Assembly: GCA_948567375.1 (NCBI GenBank)
Contig: OX419758.1
Coordinates: forward strand, 129,001 to 193,000
Direction: 5' to 3'
Length of the DNA stretch: 64,000 nucleotides
Origin: Lunularia cruciata
Taxonomy: Eukaryota > Streptophyta > Marchantiopsida > Lunulariales > Lunulariaceae
In this document: positions 24,260 through 37,061 of the stretch, one piece after another
Layout of the letters: every line of letters begins with the position of its first letter
Position numbering within the stretch: position 1 is the first letter of the stretch
The notes under the pieces: generated by a model
The model's database searches: none
Seen by the model: only the letters and a program-made list of their open reading frames with translations
What the model was told of the DNA's origin: nothing
Program-made: the position numbers and the translations under genes

Positions 24260-27200
24260 TCACCAGTTCCGATCTTGCGGTGCAGGATAGGGAACTCCGA
24301 GTTTGTCAAAGATATCTTCCTCCGTTTCGCATGTAATAGTAACTTCGCTTGTCTTGCCCTGCAAGCCAGTTCAGTAAGATGTTTAGCGAAGCTGAGCTGC
24401 TACAGTAACGAGCTTGAGGTCAACCTTGTGGAAGCGTTTTGTAGTCAATGATGTTCCACATTGTATTAGGTCGAGGTCTATAAACGTTTAGCGTTCACAG
24501 TAAAAACTGAAGATTTTCTGTTCTACAGACCGTCACAACAGGGTGCCTCAACAACCAAACTGCAAAACTCTTCAGGGACTGTAGACGGCTAGTCTTGGCC
24601 GTGACCTTATACAAGCTAGTAGATCTAGCAATTTCGAATCTAGAGCGGAGAAACTTACGTCTTTCTGGTTGCCAATTCGAAGAAACAAACCCTGGTCACT
24701 AAGCTTGTAACCTTTCGTTCTTGCCAGGTATCTAATTCTGCATTGGTGTACGGTTAGGGACGTCACATGATCTTCAGTTTGCCACTGAGGTATGCATAGC
24801 TAGCTAGCAATGACCATCCTGAGCAAGGCAATAAGCAAGCCTCGAAAAGAATCGAACATCTGGCTTTGTGTCATAGCATCAAGCCTAAGTCTACGTCAGC
24901 GACATCTACTACAGTATGGTCCAGTGGTTGTCAAGAGAAAACGGATAAGCAAAATAGCTTCAGTTGCCCTTACCACGCATGATTCACATACTTGGGCCAC
25001 CACTACTACAAAGTAGTAATTCATGTGTAGAGAATGCTGCAAAATGATTTATTCAGAAAGGGAAAGAACCTGCGGTTGAGAACATCATTTCCTGTAAAAT
25101 ATACCAGTGCAAACGCATAGACCTGTTTTGGATATATCTGCACGTTTAAAACCATTACAATGCTCTTCAGTACAGAAATCTAGACAACAGACCGAAAAAA
25201 GAAACTCAGCACCGCTCGGAGGATACCTTTTCAAGGTAAAATGCTAAACAGTACTATTTGGTGAGTCTAGTTTGGAGCGTTTATGGAGAACTTCTATAGA
25301 AAACTATAACTAGCATAGTCAAAGCGTCCCTATTCTCAATTTCACTGTATGAGTGGAATTGAGAAACCCAAAGCAGAACGGTAAATGTTGAGATTACATT
25401 TTCCAAATTCAATACTACAAGCGATCAGTTAATAAGAACTCCACTTATGCAATAACTTCTGCTGATATCATACCTTAATATCGATACGACGATGGTGAGG
25501 ATATTGAGGAAGTTTACAAATGCCCATGAAGGTCTCTACTTTGTGGGCACTGTTCTGTAAACGAAATTAGACACTTTGATTCGTCAAAATATTGAGTTAT
25601 CAAGTATCCATACCATCGTCAGTTCGTATACAGGGCTAACTGTAGGGGAATGTGGCTATCAAACTGTACTCCCACTATTTTGTGAAGAACAGGTGGAAAC
25701 ATCCCCTGCATTTAAGTAAACGTGTAATTGGCACACTCCAACTAAAACCAGACAGAAGTTTAAATGAACCAAAAGATATTTCAAACCACGAAATAATTTT
25801 AAACTTCTAAATAAAGAAAGCTATAGACTGTATTGTGTGGTAGCCTCCTTGTGCATGCAACGATCACCTCAGTACTTGGAATCAGAGAAGTGGACAAGAA
25901 CTCCATCTCTTGGAGTTTGACGACAAGTCGTCCCATTAGACCAATGTGGCTGCACTAACAAGAATATTTCAGTACACACTGGTGAATATAGGAAATTCAG
26001 AACAAATAACACATTGACAATCGCGGTATCATTTTGCCTAAGCGTCTAACCTGTGACCATCTTGGTGGGTAATGAGAAGGTCAATATCTCCACAGGTCTC
26101 TTGACCGCGCCTGTAGGAACCTCCGATGGTCATCCATGCCTACGAGGTGGTAAACAAGAATTTGATCAGTGATCACATTCCGTACTTACCTCCATGAGTT
26201 TCATTCTTGCAAACACAAGACGATTATTGACTGGCTGGGAAGCAAAGGCGTATAACGTACACCAGGACAGAGATCTTCAACCACTTTCTGCACAAAAGCT
26301 CCTGCTTCCGTGACTTCAGACCTCGATATTCTCTGAATGATATCCTGGTGGTACTTCAATCCCACTCGAGCCATGGATGGTAGTGTTGGATCTTCAGAGA
26401 TATCTTGCAAAGTTTTGTGACCAGCCTGGTACAGCCTTCGTGCGTGCTTACGACCTATACCCCACACAGAAGCAAACTGTTGCATCGTCTGGACCTGCAT
26501 AAATGCAATTGAAATTTCTTGAGAAACGCATACGTCGATACTGAGACTCTGCTGGAAAGCAAGAACTTCCACATGCAGTATAATGATAATAACAGGTGAA
26601 TTGACCTACTTGATAATTAGCCTTGAGATTCACTAGCTTCTGTAGTTGGCCAGTGCACATAATCTCCTTGATCTTGACGATCATGGACTTCCCAATGCCC
26701 TGCACGTTCTTGAGCTCGTCGGCGCTTGATATTTTGTACGGTAGTCTTTGAAGCGTGTTTGCTACCTGCAAGATGAATTGATCTTCCATCAATCATAGGT
26801 TCTATTAGTGCATGAAACGTGTGTCATGTACAGTGTCCTGGTCTTTTGACACATTCAGATTCCGCTTATATCGGTTTTACACTTGCAATCGGACTTGACT
26901 CTGACTCGGCTTGACATGCTTTGAGATAGCTTGCACTTTGTTTTGGTAACATCCAATGACAATGAGTGCATCATATGTCACACGCCTGACACTCTGGCAT
27001 TCAAGGCATGACCACAGCTGAGCTCAAAAATGTATTCACAGAGTACCAATGTAATCTATTCACCCTAACACCTGACAGAACAAATTCAGCAGGTTGCCGT
27101 CATATGAATAAGATGAATGTGAATACTCTGAGAACACGGATGAATAGATTACATTATAGAATTCCTGTCTGATCAACAATAACAGCCGGGAGTGGTATCA

Positions 27201-28645
27201 CAACCTTCGTTTGTATCTATACATTTCTCATAGCAGATCCTGTGGAAAGTTACCAGATATCTCGTCAAATGCCATAGAAGAACCTTCATATTTAGCTGCG
27301 AGATGCAATTACGATTGCTATAGGTCAGCCCATGCCTTTGCATTAGAGCTGGACATTTTACCCTAAAGACGGTAAATAGATAACCAACAATGACGGAGAA
27401 CTATGGTGCCATAGAAATATAGGAATTGAAGAAGGTAATGAGAGTCAACCTTTCGGTAAGTGAGGGCTCGCCATTCATCAGCAAAGACATCTGCATATAT
27501 TTCAGACATTTGTAGTAAGATTCCAGACACGTGCTTGTTAAAATCTGGCGTGTCATCTTCCAACAATCCATCTGGCAATTCCTCATTTGTACAAACTGCT
27601 TCAGTAGCTTTGTTCCTCTGTTCCTCAAACAGAACCTCTGTGGAAGTACTCAGATCTTCAGCAAAATAGTTCACGGAGGATGTGGGAGCTGCGGGACTCT
27701 GAATAGACAATGGCTCTTGTTGTGGTTGTTGTCTCTCTTCATTGGAAGGGGAGAGCTGGTCTTCAGCCTTACGAAGACAGTAGGAGTCACACGAGAGGAG
27801 TTCGCCATTTTTAAGACACTCTTCAACCCATTTATATCCTACAAATTTCTGCAACGGATAAGCACTTGTCACTGTTTTTGTTCTCAATAATGCACCTGCG
27901 TCAATCCTTCTTACATTCAGAACTAGAACATTATCTACAGTGTATGATCAGCTTGATAAGGGAACCCTAATTTGGAAGTATAAACGAATTTTTCAAGAGG
28001 AGTTTGAGATTAAGGTATAAGTTGCAAACCAATCTCTCGGAGCGGCCGATCTTCTCAACGTTGACCTCCTTTGAAATGGCATTCTGATGAGCAGCCAATA
28101 CGTATATGTGCTCAACCTTTTCACGAGGATATGTTCCCGAGGTTAGAATCGTACCTCCAAGGTCCTCAAATCGGCTCTGCCAAACCTACAGGCCACAAAT
28201 AATAGTGAGTCTCCACCAACACAACAAAGAGGTAACACTTATTTAGAAGTCATACCACCAACTCTGAAAGGATCTACGACATCCTCTTGTAATGCGCAAT
28301 TGTCTTATCAAATATACATTCGATACAACTGCGTGTAGTTCGTTGAGTTCCCATGTTTGCCCCACACAAAGTTTATGAGATAGAGATGTTATGCCTGGCG
28401 CTTTACATGGCAGAATATCATAAAGGATCCTTGACTGAGTTACCTCGCAAGGTCAGTGAAGTACTAAGAAATCATGATCGATTCATGTGTTTCAGAAGTC
28501 TCGTAAGAATTAATACCTGCAGGCGTTTTTTGCTGATCCCCCAAACGGTGAAAATTGCGTTTACGCCGCGGAAAAAGCGGCTAGGACCCTTCACTGTCAA
28601 ATCAGATTTAGGTCGTTGAAGCTTACGTTTTCCTTTTGCCTTCAT
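24260..28645 (-). CDS. POLL: DNA polymerase lambda (family X, BRCT-containing)
   Basis: Family X repair polymerase, by family the sole plant Pol X, acting in base-excision repair and non-homologous end joining in the nucleus. I infer eleven exons, transcribed right to left: 28,645-28,517; 28,185-28,030; 27,848-27,450; 26,765-26,610; 26,494-26,261; 26,139-26,051; 25,949-25,868; 25,554-25,474; 25,137-25,070; 24,737-24,659; 24,358-24,260. All have GT-AG borders and compatible phases. They give 523 residues, close to plant family members. An N-terminal BRCT domain (about 25-115, [20 protein letters not shown] to [14 protein letters not shown]) is followed by a Ser/Pro/Gln linker. The 8-kDa domain has helix-hairpin-helix [14 protein letters not shown], and a second HhH is [12 protein letters not shown]. 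The catalytic signature is [17 protein letters not shown] (Asp376, Asp378), the third Asp440 is in HRRIDIK, and YFTGND is the sugar-selection motif. The C-terminus is [10 protein letters not shown]. All catalytic residues are present and the gene appears functional. Confidence 0.92.
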
Positions 28646-29049
28646 CACGACAAAGTCCCTTCTAAATTGGCAAGTAACGTATAGTCTGAACCGGTTGGCT
28701 TCAGCACAATCGGAACCCGGTTATAAACATAAGAGCGAACTCATATTGCAGGGTCTTACTTATATTACGTGACAAGGTAGCAACTGTAACTAGAAGAAAT
28801 CCATTGAATTTCACGCCTACGCAGGCAGTTGAAACCCACAAGATGACGCGGGTTTTCGCAGCTTCAACCAAAATTCTCTATCTCTGCATCTCTTCTCAAC
28901 ATTCGTGCGTTCTAATTCCCACTTCAGACCTGCAGGACAACTCGTGCAACCGTTGCCCGGTCCGTTTCGACTATGCGATATATTCGAGCATACCAAAATT
29001 GGCAGAATCTACATTCCAGTAATTTCAGAAAACTGCATTTTATTTTCCT
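28646..29049. other. Upstream region of the polymerase gene
   Basis: About 400 bp holding the presumed promoter of the minus-strand polymerase gene. I see no clear TATA box in the expected place. A plus-strand frame at 28,804-29,022 has no recognisable domain and I do not call it. Confidence 0.5.
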
Positions 29050-30222
29050 TGACGAAAGGACGACCGAGTAGAAAAAGTGAAGGAGGGGAAGAGCCCATCA
29101 AGCAGTACAAGGGAGAGATGAAAAAGGTAAAATTGTGCTAAGCTCCAATAGAGTCTATCAATCTGCACTGCACATAATATATCTGCTATGCAAGTTGTGT
29201 GGTCTATAACAATGGGAGCATTTGAAGAAGTATCCCCTAGTGTGAATGCTCTCTTATGGATTGCACCGACCATTGCCACCCGTAGAGCAATGGACACTCG
29301 CTGCCTAAAATATACTACAAAAGATGAGAATGAGAGTGATACCTCGGCGCATGACATGATAAGCTCTCGTGCACCTCCGGACAAATGTGTCTAACCCTGT
29401 ATCCATAGCTCCATATAACTCCAAGGCTAGAGAAAAGATGTGACCTTGTTGCATGCCCATATACTTGGAGACCTTGCGACTTGCTGTTGCGCTTGCTGCT
29501 CAACCAGGGAGATGGATAATCACTTCCTCCAAAACTGTATCTTGCATAGGGTTTGTAACCACGACATCCGCTACTATCACTTGATCATCTCGGACCAAGT
29601 ATAAATATGCACTGACACATGTCGTTTGCAAAGCATACAAATGCTCCCTCCAAGCCAAGTATCCACTCTCTTGTGCCATAATAAACACTATGTCCCTAAT
29701 AGCATCATGGGTAGCTATCCTCCGTCCTCCAAAAGGACATTGTGTTATATGGACTACTACTGCATCTAGTGCAGAACCACACTCACAAGTGAGTAATGAA
29801 CATGCACATGGGTGGACCAAACCCAAGTGAAACTTCATTGCTGTAGAGAAAGTAGTTGGTGCAAGCCTAAATGCTCTAATGCACGATCGAGCTACGATCC
29901 AAGAGCATGCATCCTTGTTGGAGCAAGAGCGAAGATGTGCTCTAGTAGCTTGAGGAATGAACGAGTCAACTAAGAGAGAATATAGCGTATACTCACACTA
30001 TCGCTCTTCCTTGGTGGAGCGATAACCTCTAGTCCAATCTGATGATAATGAAGCAAAAGATGGAAATGCCTCTTGTGTCTGTGTGGATAGACTATCTCTT
30101 GTCTGCTACAATAACATCTGGAGAGAAAAGGATCCACCTTCCACCTCTATCATGTAAGTCTCTAAGATTGGCCCATCAACAACCACAAAACTAGAGGAAA
30201 GTAGGGGTGCCATGGATGCATT

Positions 30223-30606
30223 AAAGCCATTTTTGGAGGCCTAAACGGTTGAATTAGTCCTCAAAAATAGGGATGGTCTCCCCCTTAGGCCCAAAAGGCT
30301 TGCCTTCTCACCCCATGATTTATCTCTTTAAGAGTTTTCCAATGGTACCTTACCCATGCAATTTTGTGCTTCTTATAAGAAGATTCCCTAAAGATTCCCT
30401 TTAGTCAAACCTATTTGACCAACTAGATAGGACAAGGCTTGACATGTCACCAATTCATGTATCTTATCCAAGGGTGGAGCTTCCTTTGAGGGGATCCTCT
30501 TTGCTATATAATAAAGAGAAGGTGCTCCTTTGAGGCATTGGAAGATTGAGTGTGAAATGTGTGTTTTCTCTCTTGAAGAGTTCTCTTGTCCTCAAAGTGT
30601 AACACT
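30223..30606 (+). repeat. Repeat B copy 3, inside the LINE
   Basis: Matches 1,222-1,620 and 2,995-3,410: ttggaggcctaaacgg, ccaactagataggacaag, ggtggagcttcctttgagg, then ctatataataaagag and a tgtaaca end near 30,605. The head of the repeat is missing. It separates the LINE RT core from its C-terminal domain. Confidence 0.6.
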
Positions 30607-30736
30607 GTCAAAGGCTCTCAGACATGATAAGAAGGACAAAGAGGGATGAACTATACGAATGAGGTAGGATGGTCGATGAGCAATATCAGAGGAAAGTATA
30701 CCAAATGCCACCTACGTATCTCCTAGTAATGGAAGG

Positions 30737-31403
30737 TCATCCACATGGAGAACATCCTCTACATGGGTAACGTCTAAGAAGCATGTGACAAAATCCTTGG
30801 ATCTTACTGGACTCCAAGAACACATAGTCCATATGTAGATGTGATACACCCCTTTGGAAGCTCAAGGTGGGGAGAATACCTAAAGAGGACCATGCCCTAC
30901 TCTTTGACACCTTGACTCTCAAGCCTACTAGATGTAGCTTGGTAGTCAAGTGGTCAAACGCCTGCCTAATCTGATCTACAAGGCCCACAATGCGTGTATC
31001 ATCTGCACAAATACACAACTTGTCATGGCCAAAGTAGTAGATAGGAGAGCTCTAAATTGAGCCATGGCAAATTAAGGTTCCCCTAAAGGATCTCCTTGAT
31101 GTGGCATGGGAAATACACAACTTGGCATGGCCAAAGTAGTAGATAGGAGAGCTCTAAAGTGAGCCATGGCAAATAAAGGTTCCCCTAAAGGATCTCCTTG
31201 ATGTGTACCCACAGTTGATTCCAAGATGGTGACTCCTTCTTGTGAACCATCGTGTTGGTAGTAAAGGGAAGCATGAGAGCCATATAAACACCGCACAAAA
31301 GGAATAAGACTCGCCAAGGATCCACCAACGTCCCTAAGCTCTCTAAAGATGGATGCACGTGAGATATTGTTAAAAGCATTTTCAACATCCACTTATAGGA
31401 CAA
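30737..31403 (-). pseudogene. LINE reverse-transcriptase core
   Basis: Contains the palm motifs VENAFNNIS (motif A Asp), QGDPLGEPLFA (motif B) and CADDTRIVG (motif C, the YADD-type catalytic Asp pair), plus the thumb-like segment LGLRVKVSKSRAWSS. A 102-bp tandem duplication repeats the motif B block. Stops separate the frames. The host element is dead. Confidence 0.7.
31015..31207. repeat. 102-bp tandem duplication inside the LINE RT
   Basis: Two adjacent copies of a block containing ggccaaagtagtagatagga (at 31,027 and 31,129) and ccctaaaggatctccttgat, with a few differences. It duplicates the QGDPLGEP coding motif. Confidence 0.85.
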
Positions 31404-31875
31404 CCCACTCCAGATGGATATCTAAGAGTGCCTTAATGCCTAAAGATATAGCCTCACATCCTCTAAGTGCAACTACTCCAAATTGATGCAGACTAAGGTG
31501 CTGTCAAAAGTAAGAACAATGCTAATAGACAATGGTACACTGACCAAATGCAAAAATATCTCTCCAATAACAATTGGTCTAATGCTCCCTATGTCCTTCT
31601 CCATCACTAGAAGTTGACTAGAAGTCTACTAGCACTTAACACCCGACTAACAAACATAAAAATGCCTCCTTCACTACTACTACAACCATTTGAAACAACT
31701 CGATAAAACCACTAGAAGGATCATCCACCTGAAAGTAATCTCTAAGGTGCTCATAACCATCCCTAACAAGCCTCTTGAGGAAAGGCGAGGGGCAATGCAC
31801 ATTGCTTGTGCAAAGAGTGACTTATCAAGACATAAAGGCTGCTCAGGCTTATAATCTAAGACCTCTAGTGGTAGT

Positions 31876-33783
31876 TGTAGTACCCACATTTTTCATTTTG
31901 GACGAGTTTTGAAGAAGAAGTGCCTTGCTGAAACCAAATTGAAACCAAATGGAGAAGAAATGAGTGGAAACTTGTGTTTTGATCAGACCCGAGGAAATCA
32001 ACTTCATGTTAGAGGAAGAAGGATTTGGACTAGATCAAACCTGAAGAAGCTTACTTTGTGTCAGAGTAGGAAAAAAACTCGGATCAGATGTTGAAGGAGG
32101 GCAAACCAGAAAGAGAAATGGAAGTTGCAGGTCAGGATTCTTGCGGGGGTCATATCTCAATGTCCACAAGTCCAAATCAAGCATGCTATATCTCGTTAAA
32201 AACGTCTTGTTTAAGGGTTTCTATTGCCACCAAAATCGCAAAGTTTGGAGGTCTGTAAAAGAAGTTACAAGCATTTGAAGTTTTGGGAGTAGATGCAAAG
32301 AGTAGTTTGGTGTCTTCGAGTCAACGTGACTTTGGACTTCGTACTTCGGACTTTGGGTTTACATGACTTTGGGTCTAAAGACTGCCTTAAGAAAAATATG
32401 ATTCAACCCAAGGAAGTTGGAACTCAAAGTGCAGTGAAGGTGACTTCGGGAATTTTGCGAGAAGCATCAGAGGAAATTAAAGTAGAGAAAGAAGATAGTT
32501 AGGATACCCATGACTTCAATTTCAGTTCTGATTGAAGATGGAACATGAATTGAAGGAGAAGTAGCAGTAGTGAATAAACCCAAAGTGCAAGATCAGACAA
32601 TAAGTGTCTTCGGGTCAATTACATGAGTGATTAGGGGAAAGTGAGTTACAAATTGAAGGTGTAGATAGTGTATTCATGCTTTCAATTACAATTCTTGACG
32701 ATGACACAAAAGAATTTGTAAAGGAAATGATAGTAGTTAGACCCGAAGTAAGAGAGATAGGAGTGTAGGTGTCTTTGGATTTGACATTTGATACCTTAGA
32801 GAAGAGTGGGTCGGGAGATAGAGATTTAGAAGGCTTAATTATGATAGGAATTGCATATTAGGAAGGAGAAGTGTTAGAATTAGTGGAGGAATTAGAAGTT
32901 GTGAAACCCGAGGACAGAGCAGTAGGAAGTGAAGTTACTTTGGGTTTGGGTTTGAAAGCCGAGGAAGAAGTGGACATTGGATCGGATTAGTAACCAATTT
33001 GAGATTTGAATAGATAGATATGAAGGGTTACATTGTCATATCAAATTTGCAAGTTTGTAGAGTTGTTAGGAAGAGGTATATTAGGAAGATAACTATTGAT
33101 TTGTTCATTACATAAGAGTAGCATTCACAGTCAGATGTTGTTTAGTGCTCATTAATTCTGAGAATAGATAAAGCAAAGTGCTGTGAAGTAGTGCTCGTCG
33201 CTTGAACTTGATTCCGAATATCAACTTTGCAATTGTGGTTGTGAGTGTTTGGAGAAATTCAAAGTGCAAGTTAGTGTGCTTGTTGGATGTTGGATTCCAC
33301 AGCCGTGATCTTCATTCTGTGTGTTGATCCTGAGTGAAGTGCAATCAAAGCAATGCCTTGACAGATCTGAGAGGAATTGTAGTGTTGGTAGTATTCTGCA
33401 TTTGTGAGTGCAATGCGAGGTTGATGTGAAGCAATTTTGATTGAGAAAGTTGTGCCTTCAGTGGAGGGGTGGAACACAATTCTGAGGTGAAGTCATTTTG
33501 CAGTGAAGTGTTGTTTTGGGAAGAGCCTAAATCATCACATTCAAGATTGTTTGGAAAGATTTGATGGAGTTGTGATTAAGGAGTGTTAATTTGTGACAAG
33601 ACTGCGAGTCAGTGCTTGTTACTCTCTTCTAGGTGTGGTTTCTACCTAAGAGATTAAAGACACAACCAAGAAGAACTGAAATTGTTATTTTGCTTTGTAT
33701 TTAACCAATTCTGACTCGTATCTCTACGAGAAGAACTTTACTTACCCGATTACCGCAAAAGTGATATTTTCCGGGTTGTCACA
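31876..33783 (+). mobile_element. Giant-LTR copy 5: solo LTR with perfect target duplication gtagt
   Basis: Starts tgtagtacccaca and ends ccgggttgtcaca, and is flanked on both sides by gtagt (31,871-31,875 and 33,784-33,788). No internal domain or primer site follows, so this is a solo LTR. It is 1,908 bp, shorter than the 3.7 kb full LTR, because much of the coding region is deleted. The C-terminal coding part remains near 32,700-32,990. It splits the LINE on the opposite strand. Confidence 0.88.
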
Positions 33784-34480
33784 GTAGTCCTTCTATTATT
33801 ATAGGATGTAGTGAGCATAGGGAAGAGATAGTCTCATCAATAGGACTTGTGATAAACAAAGGGTGTAGTGCTCATGCTGCTCTACTAAACTCTTCCGCAT
33901 GACTCAATATCCTACACCATTGTAATTGAGTGGACTTTGTGGTATCCTATGGTGAAACTTGTGTCCTAGAATGTGTAGCCCTAATAGAATCCTCCTAAAG
34001 GGCCACCCAATCCCCTGCTCGGAATTGACAAAATCTAACGTCCACCTCTTTATGCCCTGCACGTGCCTCTCTAGCATAACAAAGACATCATCGAAGGAGT
34101 AAGAGGATAGGAACCATGCTAACTTGTCCAAGGGATCACGTACCAAACAATCAAGTGGTAGGCAAAAAACAGATTTAGCCTCATCATGAAGTGTGCAGGG
34201 TAGCCTATGGAAGAGAAGTGGACATGAAAAACTAGTCTTAAATAATCCCAAAATGAAACCCACTTGAGAAACTAACCACTCCCATGACTCAATAAGTATC
34301 CCTGGAATGGTCAACAAAGGGATAGATGAAGCGTGAGTACCACTACCGTCTATATGGTTGCTTGCCTCACATGGGCATCCCAAATGGTCCAATCATAGTC
34401 CTTGTGCATCCTCCCCACATAGGTCTTTACCCCTTGCGAGGTAAAGCATTAGTGACACATTGAGCATGGTGTATCTCGAG

Positions 34481-35754
34481 TCGCTTTAGGCAGCCCACAT
34501 GGGAAGGTGTAGCCATGGCTAGAAGAGGAATAACAATAGTAACACATGATGCTCCTCTCCATATCTTCCTATACCTGCAAAACCACAACCCCTCACATCC
34601 AAACTCACATAAGAAAATACAATATCTCCAACCCCTAAAAACTATAAACTCTCATAAATTTCAATTTCCATCTCCAAAATTTTCAAAGTAAATTCCCATG
34701 GAACTTAATCATGAAAACCAAGAGATTAGAAATAGAAATTCTTGACCCATCACTCTCAATATGTAATGATCACTTTAAACCCAAAAAAACCTAAACATCC
34801 TTATAACTTTCTACTCACTTATCCATAATCTTCAATTTAGGTGCCAATGGAACAAAAACTAAAAAACAAATAGAATCAAATATTCACTTGAGTGCTATAT
34901 GCTACAGAGCCCTTATAAAGTATAAACATTTCTTCTTTCATCTCTCCCTCTTCTCTCCTATCTCCACACTCTCCCAAACGTCTCTGTAGAATCAAACCCA
35001 ATTTTCCTTGAGTAGTTATCTAATACTATTGTTCTACCACAAGTTCCAAGACCAATTGTCATCATTCTTTCCAAAACAAATATCTCCTTTCAGTCTTTGG
35101 ACTTCTCTTGGATATGATTAATTCAATTCATTCTTTATTTTTTTTATTAGATAAGTTTGATTGCCATACACAAAACCGTTAACACACTATGTAGATAGTC
35201 ATCATGTTGTTAAACAGTATTGGGAGGAATAATTTTTAATCAGCGACTCCAATATATATATACAAAGAAACTAAAAAATTGATATTTAGCCTCTTTTTGT
35301 AACATGAAACACCAAAGATTCCCCGATGAGGCACATTGGAGGGAAATAGAGTGACTATAAAATAGCAACAAATTTTATATTAATGTTTACATTTTGCAAG
35401 TGAGATCTGCCATTAGAATTTTAAGAGTTAATAAATTGTTTTAAATTGAGTATCTAATATGAGCCTCCAAGGCTTCCCAATCATGATTCCACTCTTTTGA
35501 AAAGTTGACTTAGGATTTGTCATTTTCCTTGCAAGTCTTTTCATTGTCATCTCCTTGATAGTTCTTTGTTAGATTATCATATTTCCATGTTTCAATATTC
35601 ACTCTTGTCATCACTAAACCCTGAAACTCAACTCTTGGATGAACATTGTTTTTGACTAAAACTTTAATGCATGGCTTGTGTTGAGCATTTGTCATGACAT
35701 TTATAGTGTCAAAACTGGTTTGCTTAGATACTAGAGTAATAGTCTTGGCGGTCA
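34481..35754. other. AT-rich region, no gene recognised
   Basis: Only short frames occur (for example 35,510-35,755 minus, 81 codons, no known domain). A (ta)n-like stretch near 35,255-35,263 and a poly-T run near 35,140 are the only simple patterns. Confidence 0.5.
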
Positions 35755-35975
35755 AAGTTATATTAGTAGTTTCTCAAAGATTACTTAATGATGGTTAAGT
35801 TTCATGTCAATGCTACTAATCACACCATGGGACCCATTGTTACTTGTACTATTTGCATCGTCAGATGTGCCATCAACAACATCATTAGGGTTGGAGATCC
35901 AAGGAGTATACTTATAAAGTTCTCCTCCAAAGAACTCACTTCTTTGACGTTGAACCTTACAGTTCTTAGCTATGG

Positions 35976-36400
35976 TGGATAAATGTATAATGTTTTGAGG
36001 ATAGGAGAACTTCCAAGAGAAACACAAGAGAAGAAATACAAAGCTTCACACTCAATACTCCTATGTCCCAAAGGAACACCTTGTTTTTATTATTTAGTAA
36101 AGAGAATTCACTCAAAGGAAGCTCAATCCTTGGATCAGATACATGGATTGGTGACATGTCAATGAGCCCTACTCTTAGACTAATTGCATGCATGGGTGAC
36201 ATGTTGGTTCTGGTCCTATATGGTTAGTCAAACACGTTTTGACCAAAAGGAATCTTTAGGAAATATTCCTTTAGAAAACTCCAAATTGCATGGATGAGGA
36301 ATCGCAAGAAAGCTCTTGATGAGGCAAATAGTAGGAGAGGCTAGCCTTCTTTTCCATGAGGAATGAATCTCCACATTTCATCTCCATATTTCAAGAAACA
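35976..36400 (-). repeat. Repeat B copy 4 (reversed)
   Basis: Reverse-complement match to the other copies: tatacattt end at 35,982, the ccttggatcagatacatgg block near 36,127, gacatgtcaatg and a reversed 'aaactccaaattgcatgg' block. It is inserted in the LTR described around it. The right boundary is approximate. Confidence 0.6.
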
Positions 36401-36422
36401 AATGAATTGCCACATAACTACT

Positions 36423-36560
36423 AAAAGCTCAACTAAATTGGCTAGCCTCAAGCCAACAAGCTAGTCTTCTATTGGTAGTTGTGTGGCAAAATTAGAGAGG
36501 CTATGCAAGCATAAAAGGCTAGCTTGTTGGTATGAGGCTAGCCAATTTAGTTGAGCTTTT
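36423..36560. repeat. 42-bp inverted repeat with 54-nt spacer
   Basis: Arm 36,423-36,464 (aaaagctcaactaaattggc...) and arm 36,519-36,560 are reverse complements with two mismatches in 42. The direct repeat ggtagttgtgtggcaaaat is present both in the spacer (36,474) and just after the second arm. The transcript could form a long hairpin. Confidence 0.9.
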
Positions 36561-37061
36561 GGTAGTTGTGTGGCAAAATCTACTCATCCTTTAGGATTGT
36601 GCATGATAAGATTTGAACCCCAAATCTCTAGTTCCTAGATTAGTGCCCTAGCTAACTGGTCAACTCTCACTTGTTATCCCAATGATTGATACATATACTC
36701 ATGTAGCTTTGGCTAGGAAATAATGTTTGATCTCATCCTTGGTGATCATGGTAGTGTAAGAGTAGATATACACTCTATATTATGTCAAATGCCAAATGGT
36801 GATAGTTAGTCTAGATTTGATTTGTGAGATGGAGTGTTATCATTTTGATTTCTTATGAGTTGATCCCTTCCATTCTCTACTTCCTATTTGTGCACCATGT
36901 TTGTATGAGATGCCTTGATATTTAGAGCATTGAAGCTCTAATGTGCTCTCAATAGTGAGGCTTGAGTGATGACCAATCAAACTACTTATATTTCTCTTTT
37001 GTGAGATAGGAAGTGATGGTCTATAGACTATAAAAGTGCATGTTGTGATGGTAGGTTTGTG

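Larger units (their letters stand above)
29050..34480 (-). mobile_element. Decayed non-LTR (LINE-like) retrotransposon
   Basis: Read right to left, the pieces of one reverse-transcriptase protein occur in order: upstream sequence 34,392-33,904, 31,889-31,680, RT core 31,403-30,737, C-terminal Cys/His domain 29,838-29,500 and tail 29,384-29,140. The RT shows NAFNNISR, QGDPLGEPLFA and ADDTRIVG, hallmarks of non-LTR RTs. The C-terminus has a C-x-C-x12-H-x3-C knuckle (CECG...VHITQC) followed by R.ATHDAIRDIV. It is interrupted by repeat B (30,223-30,606), by a GL solo LTR (31,876-33,783) and by many stops. Element ends are approximate. I saw no endonuclease domain. Confidence 0.7.
35755..37061 (+). 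mobile_element. Second methyltransferase-family Gypsy element: 5' LTR, primer site and leader
   Basis: A plus-oriented LTR interrupted by repeat B at 35,976-36,400. The LTR parts match 60,785-62,364 reversed: the cgtcagatgtgccatc block near 35,859 and the tagctttggctaggaaa block near 36,704. It ends tatgtcaaatgcca near 36,795. A degenerate primer site (tggtgatag) and leader then run to 37,061 and match, in reverse, 60,530-60,784. The leader is cut by insertion of GL copy 6, so the rest of this element should lie beyond the window on the right. Confidence 0.7.

Noticed and set aside
28804-29141. Two overlapping plus-strand frames upstream of the polymerase gene
   Set aside because: No domain, no splice or promoter support, and the second overlaps the LINE tail on the other strand.
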